From: Fimenecus sp052169395
GTDB lineage: Bacteria; Bacillota; Clostridia; Oscillospirales; Acutalibacteraceae
Assembly (NCBI GenBank): GCA_052169395.1
Contig: JBQNCN010000003.1
Span: forward strand, 62,001-126,000
Direction: 5' to 3'
Length of the DNA stretch: 64,000 nt
Positions 23,872-32,251 of this stretch are shown here, piece by piece; position 1 is the stretch's first letter; the number at the start of each line of letters is the position of its first letter. The translations under genes and the position numbers were made by a program. Below the pieces are notes generated by a model. That model worked only from the letters and a program-made list of their open reading frames with translations, searched no databases and was not told the DNA's origin.

Positions 23872-24582
23872 ATCAAAAATATAAATGAACAATTGCTTAT
23901 GCATAAAAATTTTGAAGATGCCAAAACCGCAATACAAAAATCCTTTAAATTTGAACTTTTAGGATATACATATCTTGGTATATTCTTTTTAACTCTAACT
24001 TTTATTTTTATAGGAATACTGTTTGTAAAATCCGACTTTATCGCTTTTTTTATCGCTTTAGCTTTAATTTCATTAGCTATATCGACTCAATTATTTAAAC
24101 TGAGAAGTGAAAGCTTAGAAGATCGCAAAAAAGCACTGCATAAACTTGAAATTGATTTTTGGAAAATAGAACATCCTGATGATATTTATATTAATCAGCT
24201 CGATAATGATGAATTCTCCTTAGAACCATCAAAATTTGAAAAAAACATCTTGGAGTTAAAAATGGAGGGAGCAAAAAAGCACAAAATTTTAAATAATACA
24301 TATATTCCTAAAATAAGAATTTGCATACTTATGAAAATTTTTTCAATTTCTGCAATTATTTTTGCATTGATATCCTTTTTTTCCACATTCTATATGAGAG
24401 ATGTCATCTCTTATGTTTTAAATTTTTCAGGAATGGTAATAACGATTCTTGTCGGAATAATATTATTCAAATTCTTTAACAAGCAGAAGAAAAAATTAGA
24501 ATTCAGTCTAAAATATGAAAAAGACTATATTGACGAAGAAATTGCAAAGGCTGAATTTGAGAAAGAATTTCACAATAAATAA
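23872..24582 (+). CDS. Four-helix membrane protein, probable ATC start
   Basis: Unrecognised. Hydrophobic pairs lie at about residues 30-75 and 155-205, with a charged, coiled-coil-like segment between (LRSESLEDRKKALHKLEIDFWKIEH) and a charged tail. No ATG, GTG or TTG is suitably placed after the strong AAGGAGG (23858-23864); the only in-frame codon at the right distance is ATC at 23872, seven bases downstream, giving an N-terminus KNINEQLLMHKNFEDA. The alternatives are TTG at 23893 or ATG at 23899, both too far from the site. Third gene of the symporter unit, closed by a terminator. Confidence 0.72.
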   Translation: MKNINEQLLMHKNFEDAKTAIQKSFKFELLGYTYLGIFFLTLTFIFIGILFVKSDFIAFFIALALISLAISTQLFKLRSESLEDRKKALHKLEIDFWKIEHPDDIYINQLDNDEFSLEPSKFEKNILELKMEGAKKHKILNNTYIPKIRICILMKIFSISAIIFALISFFSTFYMRDVISYVLNFSGMVITILVGIILFKFFNKQKKKLEFSLKYEKDYIDEEIAKAEFEKEFHNK

Positions 24583-24587
24583 ATTAT

Positions 24588-24623
24588 AAAAAATACCGAG
24601 CGATTAACCGCTCGGTATTTTTT
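24588..24623. terminator. Bidirectional terminator between the membrane protein and the DtxR-type gene
   Basis: AATACCGAGCG and CGCTCGGTATT arms around ATTAAC, flanked by A-run on the left and T-run on the right. Confidence 0.92.
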
Positions 24624-24644
24624 ACTTTACTATATACTATACTA

Positions 24645-25013
24645 TTAGAGAACTGTCTTAAAATGCTTTTTTAAACAATCAAATGTTTCATTACTTATAT
24701 AATGCTCTACTCGGCAAGCATCCTCAAGTGCAACCTCATCACTTACACCTATTGATTTAAAGATAACTGTTAAAACATTATGTCTTTCATAAATTTTTTC
24801 AGCAATTTCCCTTCCCTTATCAGTTAGAAGAACAAAACCGTTTTCATCATATGTAATATAACCATTTTCATTAAAACGCTTCATCTCGGCACTAATGGTC
24901 GGTTTGCTGTAATTCATCTCTTTAGCAATATCGGTAGCTCGGACATAACCGTTTCTATTATGCAGAATAAGTATTGTTTCAAGATACATTTCTGCGGCTT
25001 CTCTGATTACCAT
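24645..25013 (-). CDS. DtxR/MntR-family metal-dependent transcriptional regulator
   Basis: Metal-sensing repressor. Of the 122 residues, the N-terminal winged helix has the recognition region VRATDIAKEMNYSKPTISAEMKRF, followed by YDENGFVLLTDKGREIAEKIYERH and the metal-binding dimerisation part LEDACRVEHYISNETFDCL. The SH3-like third domain is absent, as in MntR. Next to the feo operon, so ferrous iron is the likely co-repressor, though manganese cannot be excluded. Its promoter overlaps the terminator of the feo operon. Confidence 0.92.
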   Translation of the reverse strand: MVIREAAEMYLETILILHNRNGYVRATDIAKEMNYSKPTISAEMKRFNENGYITYDENGFVLLTDKGREIAEKIYERHNVLTVIFKSIGVSDEVALEDACRVEHYISNETFDCLKKHFKTVL

Positions 25014-25042
25014 AAAATCACCAACTATCTAACTTTTGTTAT

Positions 25043-25071
25043 ATTATACTAATATTTGTTCAAAAAATCAA
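25043..25071 (-). promoter_or_regulatory. Promoter of the DtxR-type regulator
   Basis: Minus strand TTGATT (25071-25066), 17 bp spacer, TATAAT (25048-25043). A half-site GTTAGATA follows at about 25025-25033, similar to one half of the feo operator candidate. Confidence 0.75.
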
Positions 25072-25101
25072 GTCCATATTTTAAAATTAAAATATGGACT
25101 T
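25062..25101 (-). terminator. Terminator of the feo operon
   Basis: Perfect 14-bp inverted repeat AAGTCCATATTTTA / TAAAATATGGACTT (25070-25083 and 25088-25101) followed on the minus strand by a U-rich run. The downstream arm overlaps the -35 box of the next gene. Confidence 0.85.
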
Positions 25102-25120
25102 GAAAACGAATATTTATTAT

Positions 25121-25303
25121 TTATTTTTTATCGGTATGACATGTATCACCACATATGCAACCGGCACACGAACCGCCACAGCCTCCGTTATTTTTTGCAT
25201 TTTTATTCGATTTCACAAGATTCCTGATAAGAAATACCACAATCACCGCAATAATCGAAATAACTAATCCGTTTCCCCAATTAGCTGAAATAAAATCCAA
25301 CAT
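25121..25303 (-). CDS. FeoB-associated Cys-rich membrane protein
   Basis: 60 residues: one N-terminal membrane helix (about 10-28), a basic linker (KSNKNAKNN), then a Cys-rich tail GGCGGSCAGCICGDTCH. This matches the small Cys-rich membrane proteins that accompany FeoB in Firmicutes. It may deliver or hold ferrous iron at the pore; the exact role is not established. It starts three bases after feoB ends. Confidence 0.92.
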   Translation of the reverse strand: MLDFISANWGNGLVISIIAVIVVFLIRNLVKSNKNAKNNGGCGGSCAGCICGDTCHTDKK

Positions 25304-25306
25304 AAT

Positions 25307-27724
25307 TTATTTAACCTTAACCTTTTTAGTAAGCTTTGTGGCCTCTTTATAGGGTCTGAAAAGCATGAAAAGTAGTCCTATAAGAACAAGTGCGGCAACT
25401 ATAAATCCGACAATGCTTCTACCATTGCCACTTATCATTGTACCAAACTGATAAACAATAAGAGATATAGCATAAGCAAATACTGTCTGATAACCCACTG
25501 CAAACAAGGTCCACTTAGGGCTGTGCATTTCTCTCTTCATTGCGCCTATTGCCGCAAAACACGGTGCGCAAAGAAGGTTGAAAATAAGGAAAGAATATGC
25601 TGCAAGCGGAGTAAGCCCTTCAAAATCAAGAACACCAAATACACCTACAACCTCTTCCTTTGCAACAAGACCCATGATTGTTGCAATTGTTGCTTTAATG
25701 TCAGCAAAGCCAAGCGGTGCAAATATAAATTTAAGAACATCTCCTATCTTTCCTAAAATACTTGCTTCAAGTTCTAAATCGGTATTAAAGCCAAAAGCGC
25801 CTCCTTCATCCCATCCGAATTTTGAGCCTGCCCAAATAAGTATTGATGATAGAAGAATGATTGTTCCAGCCTTCTTAATAAATGACCAACCACGTTCCCA
25901 CATTGAGCGTAAAACATTTCCGACAGTCGGCCAGTGATATGCCGGAAGTTCCATAACAAACGGTGCAGGGTCGCCTGCAAACATCTTTGTCTTTTTCAAC
26001 ATAATGCCAGAAACAATTACTGCGGTAACACCTATAAAATATGCACTGCCAGCAACCCACCAAGCATTGTGAAAAAGTGCTCCTGCAATAAGCGCAATAA
26101 TAGGAAGCTTGGCGCCACAAGGAATAAATGTAGTCGTCATTATTGTCATTCTTCTGTCACGTTCATTTTCAATAGTTCTTGATGCCATAATTCCCGGCAC
26201 TGAACAACCTGAACCGATAAGCATAGGAATAAATGATTTTCCTGACAGACCGAAACGACGGAAAATTCTGTCAAGCACAAAAGCAACACGCGCCATATAT
26301 CCGCAGCTTTCAAGGAAAGCAAGAAATATAAACAACACAAGCATTTGCGGAACAAAGCCAAGAACTGCACCTACACCCGCAACAATACCGTCAAGCACAA
26401 GGCTTTTTACCCAATCCGTTGTATTTATTGCATCAAGCATTTTTTCAACAACAATCGGAATTCCCGGCCACCATTTGCCAAATTCCGATGTATCGGGAAC
26501 ACCCTCAGCATCTTCACCTAAAGCTTTATCATATATTTCTGATAAATCATAGCCTGCCTCTTTAAGAGAATCCGCATAAAACCCATAAGCCTCATCAAAA
26601 GCATCAAAGTCTTCTTTATCGATTCCTTTTTTAATATTTGAAGCACCTACAACACCCGCATTTTCTGCGGCATTAAGAGTATTCATAAATTCGGGAGTCC
26701 ACACATTTTTTTTAGCATAATCAAGCATTGCTTCTTCATACGCCGCTTTGCCTATATTAAATGGATGATATCCGTCACCGAAAAGATTGTCATTTGTCCA
26801 ATCAGTTACCCAAGAACCTACGGTAGTTACAGAAATAAAATATACAATAAACATTATTGCAGCAAAAATCGGAAGTGCGGCAAAACGGTTTGTAACTACT
26901 TTATCTATTTTATCAGATACCGTTAAAGCCTTTGTCGATTTTTTCTTTAATACACCCTTGATAATCCCCGCAATATATACATATCTGTCATTTGTAATAA
27001 TGCTTTCCGCATCATCATCAAGCTCTGATTCTGCAGCCTTTATATCCTCTTCAATATGAGATATGGTATCTGTTTCAAGTTTTAACTTTTCTAAAATCTT
27101 ATCATCTCTTTCAAAAATCTTAATTGCATACCAGCGTTTTTGATTTTCAACAACTTCATTTAAAGCAGCCTCTTCAATATGTGCAATTGCATGCTCAACC
27201 GGACCAGAAAAAGTATGTTTAGGCGTTGTATCACCATTTTGTGCCGCATCAATGGCAGCCTCTGCAGCTGCAGTAATTCCTATACCCTTAAGAGCTGAAA
27301 TTTCAACAACCTTTACTCCAAGTTCTCTTGAAAGCTCCTCAACATTAATTTTATCGCCATTCTTACGAACAACATCAATCATATTAAGTGCAATAACAAC
27401 AGGAATTCCAAGTTCTACAAGCTGAGTTGTCAAATAAAGATTTCTTTCCAAATTTGTACCGTCAACAATATTTAAAATTGCATCGGGTCTTTCTTCAATA
27501 AGATAATTTCTTGCTACAACCTCCTCCAAGGTATATGGAGAAAGCGAGTAAATACCGGGAAGATCGGTAATTACAACATCACTATGCTTTTTAAGCTTTC
27601 CTTCTTTTTTCTCAACGGTAACACCCGGCCAGTTTCCCACAAACTGATTAGAACCTGTAAGTGCATTAAAAAGAGTTGTTTTACCGCTATTCGGGTTACC
27701 GGCAAGTGCAATTCTTATTTTCAT
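25307..27724 (-). CDS. feoB: Ferrous iron transport protein B
   Basis: GTP-driven ferrous iron importer of the cytoplasmic membrane. The 805 residues start with a G domain (G1 GNPNSGKTT at 9-17, G3 DLPGIYS at 54, G4 NMID at 114, G5 SALKG at 143), a helical GDI-like domain, then Gate motifs (GSGCSVPGIMASRT and the second Cys-containing CGAKLPI) in the transmembrane part. Between the first helix (about 283-303) and DGIVAGVGAVLGFVPQ (445) lies an acidic extra loop of about 85 residues, which makes the protein longer than usual. ATG follows GGAGGGGTAATTA. Confidence 0.97.
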   Translation of the reverse strand: MKIRIALAGNPNSGKTTLFNALTGSNQFVGNWPGVTVEKKEGKLKKHSDVVITDLPGIYSLSPYTLEEVVARNYLIEERPDAILNIVDGTNLERNLYLTTQLVELGIPVVIALNMIDVVRKNGDKINVEELSRELGVKVVEISALKGIGITAAAEAAIDAAQNGDTTPKHTFSGPVEHAIAHIEEAALNEVVENQKRWYAIKIFERDDKILEKLKLETDTISHIEEDIKAAESELDDDAESIITNDRYVYIAGIIKGVLKKKSTKALTVSDKIDKVVTNRFAALPIFAAIMFIVYFISVTTVGSWVTDWTNDNLFGDGYHPFNIGKAAYEEAMLDYAKKNVWTPEFMNTLNAAENAGVVGASNIKKGIDKEDFDAFDEAYGFYADSLKEAGYDLSEIYDKALGEDAEGVPDTSEFGKWWPGIPIVVEKMLDAINTTDWVKSLVLDGIVAGVGAVLGFVPQMLVLFIFLAFLESCGYMARVAFVLDRIFRRFGLSGKSFIPMLIGSGCSVPGIMASRTIENERDRRMTIMTTTFIPCGAKLPIIALIAGALFHNAWWVAGSAYFIGVTAVIVSGIMLKKTKMFAGDPAPFVMELPAYHWPTVGNVLRSMWERGWSFIKKAGTIILLSSILIWAGSKFGWDEGGAFGFNTDLELEASILGKIGDVLKFIFAPLGFADIKATIATIMGLVAKEEVVGVFGVLDFEGLTPLAAYSFLIFNLLCAPCFAAIGAMKREMHSPKWTLFAVGYQTVFAYAISLIVYQFGTMISGNGRSIVGFIVAALVLIGLLFMLFRPYKEATKLTKKVKVK

Positions 27725-27737
27725 TAATTACCCCTCC

Positions 27738-27959
27738 TTACTCCGTTTCAATCATTTCAGCATCATGCTTTCTTATGGACAGCTCATAACCTCTGATTGT
27801 AACTTCAATCGGATCTCCCAACGGAGCTACCTTACGCACATAAATCTCTATGCCTTTTGTAACACCCATATCCATAATGCGACGCTTTACTGCGCCTTCA
27901 CCATGAAGCTTTACAACCTTAACAGTGGAACCTACTCCGGCTTCTCTTAATGTTTTCAT
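27738..27959 (-). CDS. feoA: FeoA family protein (second)
   Basis: SH3-like cytoplasmic partner of FeoB. 73 residues: MKTLREAGVGSTVKVVKLHGEGAVKRRIMDMGVTKGIEIYVRKVAPLGDPIEVTIRGYELSIRK shows the full FeoA pattern with RRIMDMG and the YELSIRK end. It lies 13 bases before feoB. One of two adjacent FeoA copies. Confidence 0.94.
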   Translation of the reverse strand: MKTLREAGVGSTVKVVKLHGEGAVKRRIMDMGVTKGIEIYVRKVAPLGDPIEVTIRGYELSIRKHDAEMIETE

Positions 27960-27975
27960 ATCATCCTCCGTTTAA

Positions 27976-28197
27976 TCAAACAAATATCTTTTGTGCCATT
28001 GACTTATCAAGTGCTATACGTGATTCTTTTACCTTAACAATAATATTTCCCGATATTTCAGAAATAACGGTAATTACACCGCCTACATTAAATCCAAGAT
28101 TTTCAAGATGCTGTTTTACATCTTGCGAACCGCCTATTTTTAAAATTATGCTTTCTTCGCCTGTCGGGGCTAAAGTCAAGGGCATCAAAATTATCAC
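27976..28197 (-). CDS. feoA: FeoA family protein (first)
   Basis: First gene of the feo operon. 73 residues with the same SH3-like plan (LTLAPTGEESIILKIGGSQDVKQHLENLGFNVGGVITVISEISGNIIVKVKESRIALDKSMAQKIFV) but more divergent from the classical FeoA consensus than the next gene; the two may form a heteromeric pair. Start follows GGAGTGATAATTTTG; an ATG three codons downstream is possible. Confidence 0.9.
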   Translation of the reverse strand: MIILMPLTLAPTGEESIILKIGGSQDVKQHLENLGFNVGGVITVISEISGNIIVKVKESRIALDKSMAQKIFV

Positions 28198-28249
28198 TCC
28201 AACTCAAATTTAGTTATATGTTATAAATATATGATAAAACTCAATGCTA

Positions 28250-28263
28250 TTAGCTGTATCTAA
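28250..28263 (-). promoter_or_regulatory. TTAG-N6-CTAA dyad, candidate operator of the feo operon
   Basis: Minus strand TTAGATACAGCTAA lies about 8 bases downstream of the feo -10 box, over or next to the transcription start. It shares the TTAG-N6-CTAA layout with the flavodoxin promoter dyad (12976). Best candidate for the nearby DtxR-type repressor; inference. Confidence 0.55.
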
Positions 28264-28271
28264 CATTTTAT

Positions 28272-28299
28272 ATTATATGCTTAAATGATAGATTGTCAA
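28272..28299 (-). promoter_or_regulatory. Promoter of the feo operon
   Basis: Minus strand TTGACA (28299-28294), 16 bp spacer, TATAAT (28277-28272). Confidence 0.82.
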
Positions 28300-28317
28300 T
28301 GCTTTTCTTTTAAAAAA

Positions 28318-28354
28318 ACAAAAAAACGGCAACTTTTTAAGCGCCGTTTTTTTG
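28318..28354 (-). terminator. Terminator after polC
   Basis: Minus strand stem AAAAACGGC/GCCGTTTTT with a loop of about 12 bases and a U-run; it ends the pyrH-polC cluster before the feo promoter. Confidence 0.75.
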
Positions 28355-31300
28355 TTAGAATAATGACATTTGATTTGAATCGGGAAGAGAGCCGAATGTC
28401 CCTATTTGCTTAAGACTTTCAATAATGCTATCTCCTGCTCCAGAACGAATTTTAAAATCTTCAATAGAATAAAATTCTCCATTTCCATCATCTCTAGCTC
28501 TTGCAAGAGGTTCTGCCGCAGTTGCACCTATACCGTTAACAGATGAAAAAGGAAGCCGTATTTTTCCATCCTCAACTATATAATCAAACGCAGCAGATTT
28601 ATAAAGGTCTACCGGTAAAAGCTCTATACCTCTTGCCATCATTTCATTTACTATTTGAAGTATGACAAGTTTATCTTCATCTTTTTTTGTAGACTGCTTT
28701 GCATTAATTTTTGATGTCAACTCCTGCATTCTAATCTTAACTTTTTCTCTTCCCTTTACAGCTGTTTCAGCCTCAAAATCTTCACCCTTAACCGTATAAT
28801 AAGCGGCATAAAATTCAACAGGATAATAGATTTTATACCATGCAAGCCTTAGTGCAGCTATAACATATGCCGCAGCATGTGCCTTAGGAAACATATACTG
28901 AATTTTTTCACAAGAGCTAATGTACCAATCCGGCACATTATTCTTTCTCATAACTTCTTTATATTCGTCCCAAGCCTTACATTTACCTTTTGCAACAAGA
29001 CCTTTTCGTACCTGTTCCATAATTTTAAATGCCATGCCAGGCTCAAGTCCTGCATGCATAAGATATACCATTATCGAATCTCTTGTACCAATAACCGAAC
29101 TTATATCACAGGTACCTGCTTTTATTAAATCCTGTGCATTTCCGTTCCATACATCAGTTCCATGAGAAAGACCTGAAATCTGAAGAAGATCAGCAAATGT
29201 TTTGGGTTTTGATTCAAGCAACATATTAGTCACAAATGGCGTTCCCATTTCAGGCAATCCCAAGGTGCCTATCGGCCATGAAATATCCTCTGCACTTACG
29301 CCAAGCGGAGCAGGACTTTCAAAAAGCTCATATAATTTTTTATCACAAACATCCGCATCAAGTGCATCAATACCTGTTAAATCCTTTAAATGCTTATAAA
29401 AAGTAGGATTATCATGCCCCAATTCATCAAGCTTTAAAAGAGTATCGTGCATTGAACGGAAGTCAAAATGAGTTGTTTCCATATTTGAATTAACATCATC
29501 AGCCGGTCTTTGCACTGCGGTAAAATCATAAACATCATATTCTTCAGGTACTACTACCATTCCGCCCGGATGCTGAGATGTTGTTTTTTTTACACCTGAG
29601 CAGCCTCTTATAAGCCTTTCAGTTTCAGCCTTTGAAAGCTCTTTCCCCCATTTTTCAGCAGCCTTTTTTACAAAGCCAAAAGCATTTTTTTCCTTAATAG
29701 CCGATACCGTACCCGCCTTAAATACATGCGATGCACCAAACATTTCTTCTGTATAAGCATGTGCCTGAGATTGAAATTCTCCTGCAAAGTTAAGGTCGAT
29801 ATCGGGCTCTTTATCACCATAAAAACCTAAAAAGGTCTCAAAAGGTATTTCATGCCCGTCTCTTACAAGCGGAGTCCCACAATCAGGACATAATTTTTCA
29901 GGCATATCAAAACCTGAACCGTATTCAGCATTTTCAAAAAATTCGGTATATTTGCATTTAGGACATCTATAGTGTGGGCAGAGCGGATTAACCTCTGAAA
30001 TACCTGACAAAGAAGCAACAAAGGATGAACCAACTGAACCTCTTGAGCCAACATAATATCCGTGTTTTTCACTATACTCCACAAGTCTTTTTGCAATAAC
30101 ATACATAACCGCAAAACCATGTTTTATTATGGAATCAAGTTCTTTTTCCATTCTTTCCGAAACAAGTTCGGGCAAAACATTGTCTTTTGCATAAAGCTCA
30201 TATGCTTTTTTAGTACATATATTTCTAAGTTCTTGTTCTGCACCGCTTATTGACGGAGGAAATGTTCCCTTTGGAAAAGGTTTTATAACATCTATCATAT
30301 CCGCAATACGATTTGTATTGTCAATAACAATCTCTTTTGCGGTATCTTCTCCAAGATAATCAAATTCCTTAAGCATTTCATCAGTCGTTCTGAAGTAGAT
30401 TGGAGCCTGATCCAGAGCATTCTGAAATCCCATACTGTCCTGAATTATAGCACGATATATATAATCTGACGGATCCATATAATGAACATCACAAGTTGCA
30501 ACAACAGGTTTTCCTACGGCATCACCTATATGCACAATTCTCCTATTCATTTCCTTTATATCATCAAAAGACTTTATCCTGTCAAACAGTCTGTTTCTTT
30601 CAGAGTGTTTACCATAAGGATCTGAATGAGCCTCAATCATAAACTTATTGTTTTCGAGCGGTTGAATTTCAAGATAATCGTAAAAATCTGCTATCTTTAT
30701 AATCTCCTCATCACTTTTTTGTGCCAAAACAGCTCTATAAAGCTCACCCGCTTCACAGGCGGAACCTATAATAAGTCCCTCTCTGTATCTCTTTAAAAAT
30801 GCTTTGGGTATGCGCGGTTTTTTCTTAAAAAATTTTAAGTTTGAAAGTGTTATGAGTCTGTAAAGATTTTTTAAACCCGTATTATTTTTCACAAGAATTA
30901 TCTGATGATATGTTCTTTGTTTCTTTACAAATTCCTCATATTTTTTCTGCTTTTCCGTAGATGGCTCATTATTTTCAGGAACATAGTCAAACGGTATTTC
31001 ATCATCATATTCATCATCATTTACAAAATATGCCTCAACACCGTAAAGAATTTTTATTTTGTCACCTGCCGCCTCCGCCGCCTGTGGATATGCCTGACAA
31101 GTGCCGTGATCGGTTATTGCAACCGCTTTATGTCCCCATTTAATTGCACGCTTAACCAAATCCGCAGCTTCCGAAACAGCATCCATAGCACTCATTTTTG
31201 TATGAAGATGCAGCTCAACACGTTTGTTTACAGCATTATCCTCTTTTTCAATAAATTTTATTGATGATATTTTTTTAACCATCAAAATATGAGCTTTATC

Positions 31301-32236
31301 AAAATTATTAAATTCAACTGTACCTGTAAGCAATATCTCCGATCCATTTTTCAAGATACCGCATACAGATTCATATTCTTCCGTTTTAGGAAAAAGCTTA
31401 CAAGAGATTGCAGATGTATCATCAGTAAGATAAAATCCAATTATATAACACTTACCGCTTTTAGCTTTTTTCTCTTCAAATCCGAACACCTTACCGCAAA
31501 CGGTATTTACCGTTTTATCATAATCATTTTCAGGATATTTAACATCTTTAATTGCAACAGGTATTTCATTTATCTTATTTCCATAAAAAGGCTTAACGCT
31601 TTCAAGATAATATGGTATTCCCTCTTTAATTATATGTTCTTTAGATCTTTCCGAAATCGGATCAAAATCTCTTGAAGAACCTGAAGCAATGCTTTTTATT
31701 ACAGGTGCCTTTACAGATTTTTTATCTTCATCTTTTTTTATCTCGGTAAGCTCTTTCTCAACATCAAAATCAAGCTCTGAAAATTCTACTGAAATTCTTG
31801 TTCCAAAACGTTCATACAGCATATCTGAAATAAGCTTATCCGCACCTACTGAAAGAAGAGTGCTTTTTCCACCTTTTTTAAGCACTATCTGAAGTCTGTC
31901 ATCAATAAAATTATAATCTGCATCATTAAAAAATCCGTTTGCAGAAATTTGATTCATTCTTACATAAGCAGCTATTTCATTGCCATAATCCGCAGTCAAA
32001 AGCTTTTTTGGAAATACAGGTATAATATTAAAAATTGCTGAATATATTTCATTTAATGCATCCTCAGCATAAGCAAGTTCTTTTATAGAAAGCAGCGACT
32101 CAAAAAACACTTTAAGCTCTGCTCTTTTATCAACTCCGTTTCCTCTAAAAGTAAGTATTTCCGCATTTTCAAAAACATAAGAATATCCGGAGAGCGCCTG
32201 ACGCGTCTCCGGGAACAATTCAAAAAAACCTTTCAT
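28355..32236 (-). CDS. polC: DNA polymerase III alpha subunit, PolC type, lacking the exonuclease insertion
   Basis: Main replicative polymerase of low-GC Gram-positives. The 1293 residues show the PolC N-terminal domain (1-160), an OB fold (about 245-325), the PHP domain starting at ELHLHTKMSAMD (341), the zinc region (CPKCKYTEFF...CPDCG), the catalytic palm PDIDLNF, the thumb/fingers and a C-terminal clamp-binding QMSLF. In other PolCs a DnaQ-like 3'-5' exonuclease of about 170-190 residues interrupts the PHP domain after the YGVEA/YGMEA strand; here only about 37 acidic residues (404-441) stand there and no DVETTG, HNA or YDTE motif is found. Last gene of the cluster. Confidence 0.96.
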   Translation of the reverse strand: MKGFFELFPETRQALSGYSYVFENAEILTFRGNGVDKRAELKVFFESLLSIKELAYAEDALNEIYSAIFNIIPVFPKKLLTADYGNEIAAYVRMNQISANGFFNDADYNFIDDRLQIVLKKGGKSTLLSVGADKLISDMLYERFGTRISVEFSELDFDVEKELTEIKKDEDKKSVKAPVIKSIASGSSRDFDPISERSKEHIIKEGIPYYLESVKPFYGNKINEIPVAIKDVKYPENDYDKTVNTVCGKVFGFEEKKAKSGKCYIIGFYLTDDTSAISCKLFPKTEEYESVCGILKNGSEILLTGTVEFNNFDKAHILMVKKISSIKFIEKEDNAVNKRVELHLHTKMSAMDAVSEAADLVKRAIKWGHKAVAITDHGTCQAYPQAAEAAGDKIKILYGVEAYFVNDDEYDDEIPFDYVPENNEPSTEKQKKYEEFVKKQRTYHQIILVKNNTGLKNLYRLITLSNLKFFKKKPRIPKAFLKRYREGLIIGSACEAGELYRAVLAQKSDEEIIKIADFYDYLEIQPLENNKFMIEAHSDPYGKHSERNRLFDRIKSFDDIKEMNRRIVHIGDAVGKPVVATCDVHYMDPSDYIYRAIIQDSMGFQNALDQAPIYFRTTDEMLKEFDYLGEDTAKEIVIDNTNRIADMIDVIKPFPKGTFPPSISGAEQELRNICTKKAYELYAKDNVLPELVSERMEKELDSIIKHGFAVMYVIAKRLVEYSEKHGYYVGSRGSVGSSFVASLSGISEVNPLCPHYRCPKCKYTEFFENAEYGSGFDMPEKLCPDCGTPLVRDGHEIPFETFLGFYGDKEPDIDLNFAGEFQSQAHAYTEEMFGASHVFKAGTVSAIKEKNAFGFVKKAAEKWGKELSKAETERLIRGCSGVKKTTSQHPGGMVVVPEEYDVYDFTAVQRPADDVNSNMETTHFDFRSMHDTLLKLDELGHDNPTFYKHLKDLTGIDALDADVCDKKLYELFESPAPLGVSAEDISWPIGTLGLPEMGTPFVTNMLLESKPKTFADLLQISGLSHGTDVWNGNAQDLIKAGTCDISSVIGTRDSIMVYLMHAGLEPGMAFKIMEQVRKGLVAKGKCKAWDEYKEVMRKNNVPDWYISSCEKIQYMFPKAHAAAYVIAALRLAWYKIYYPVEFYAAYYTVKGEDFEAETAVKGREKVKIRMQELTSKINAKQSTKKDEDKLVILQIVNEMMARGIELLPVDLYKSAAFDYIVEDGKIRLPFSSVNGIGATAAEPLARARDDGNGEFYSIEDFKIRSGAGDSIIESLKQIGTFGSLPDSNQMSLF

Positions 32237-32251
32237 CTTATATATTCTCCG

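Noticed and set aside
26109..26552. Plus-strand frame of 147 codons opposite feoB
   Set aside because: Antisense to conserved feoB sequence; no ribosome-binding site.
31289..31675. Plus-strand frame of 128 codons inside polC
   Set aside because: Antisense shadow of a firm gene, rich in Phe/Ile/Tyr as expected from reversed AT-rich coding sequence.
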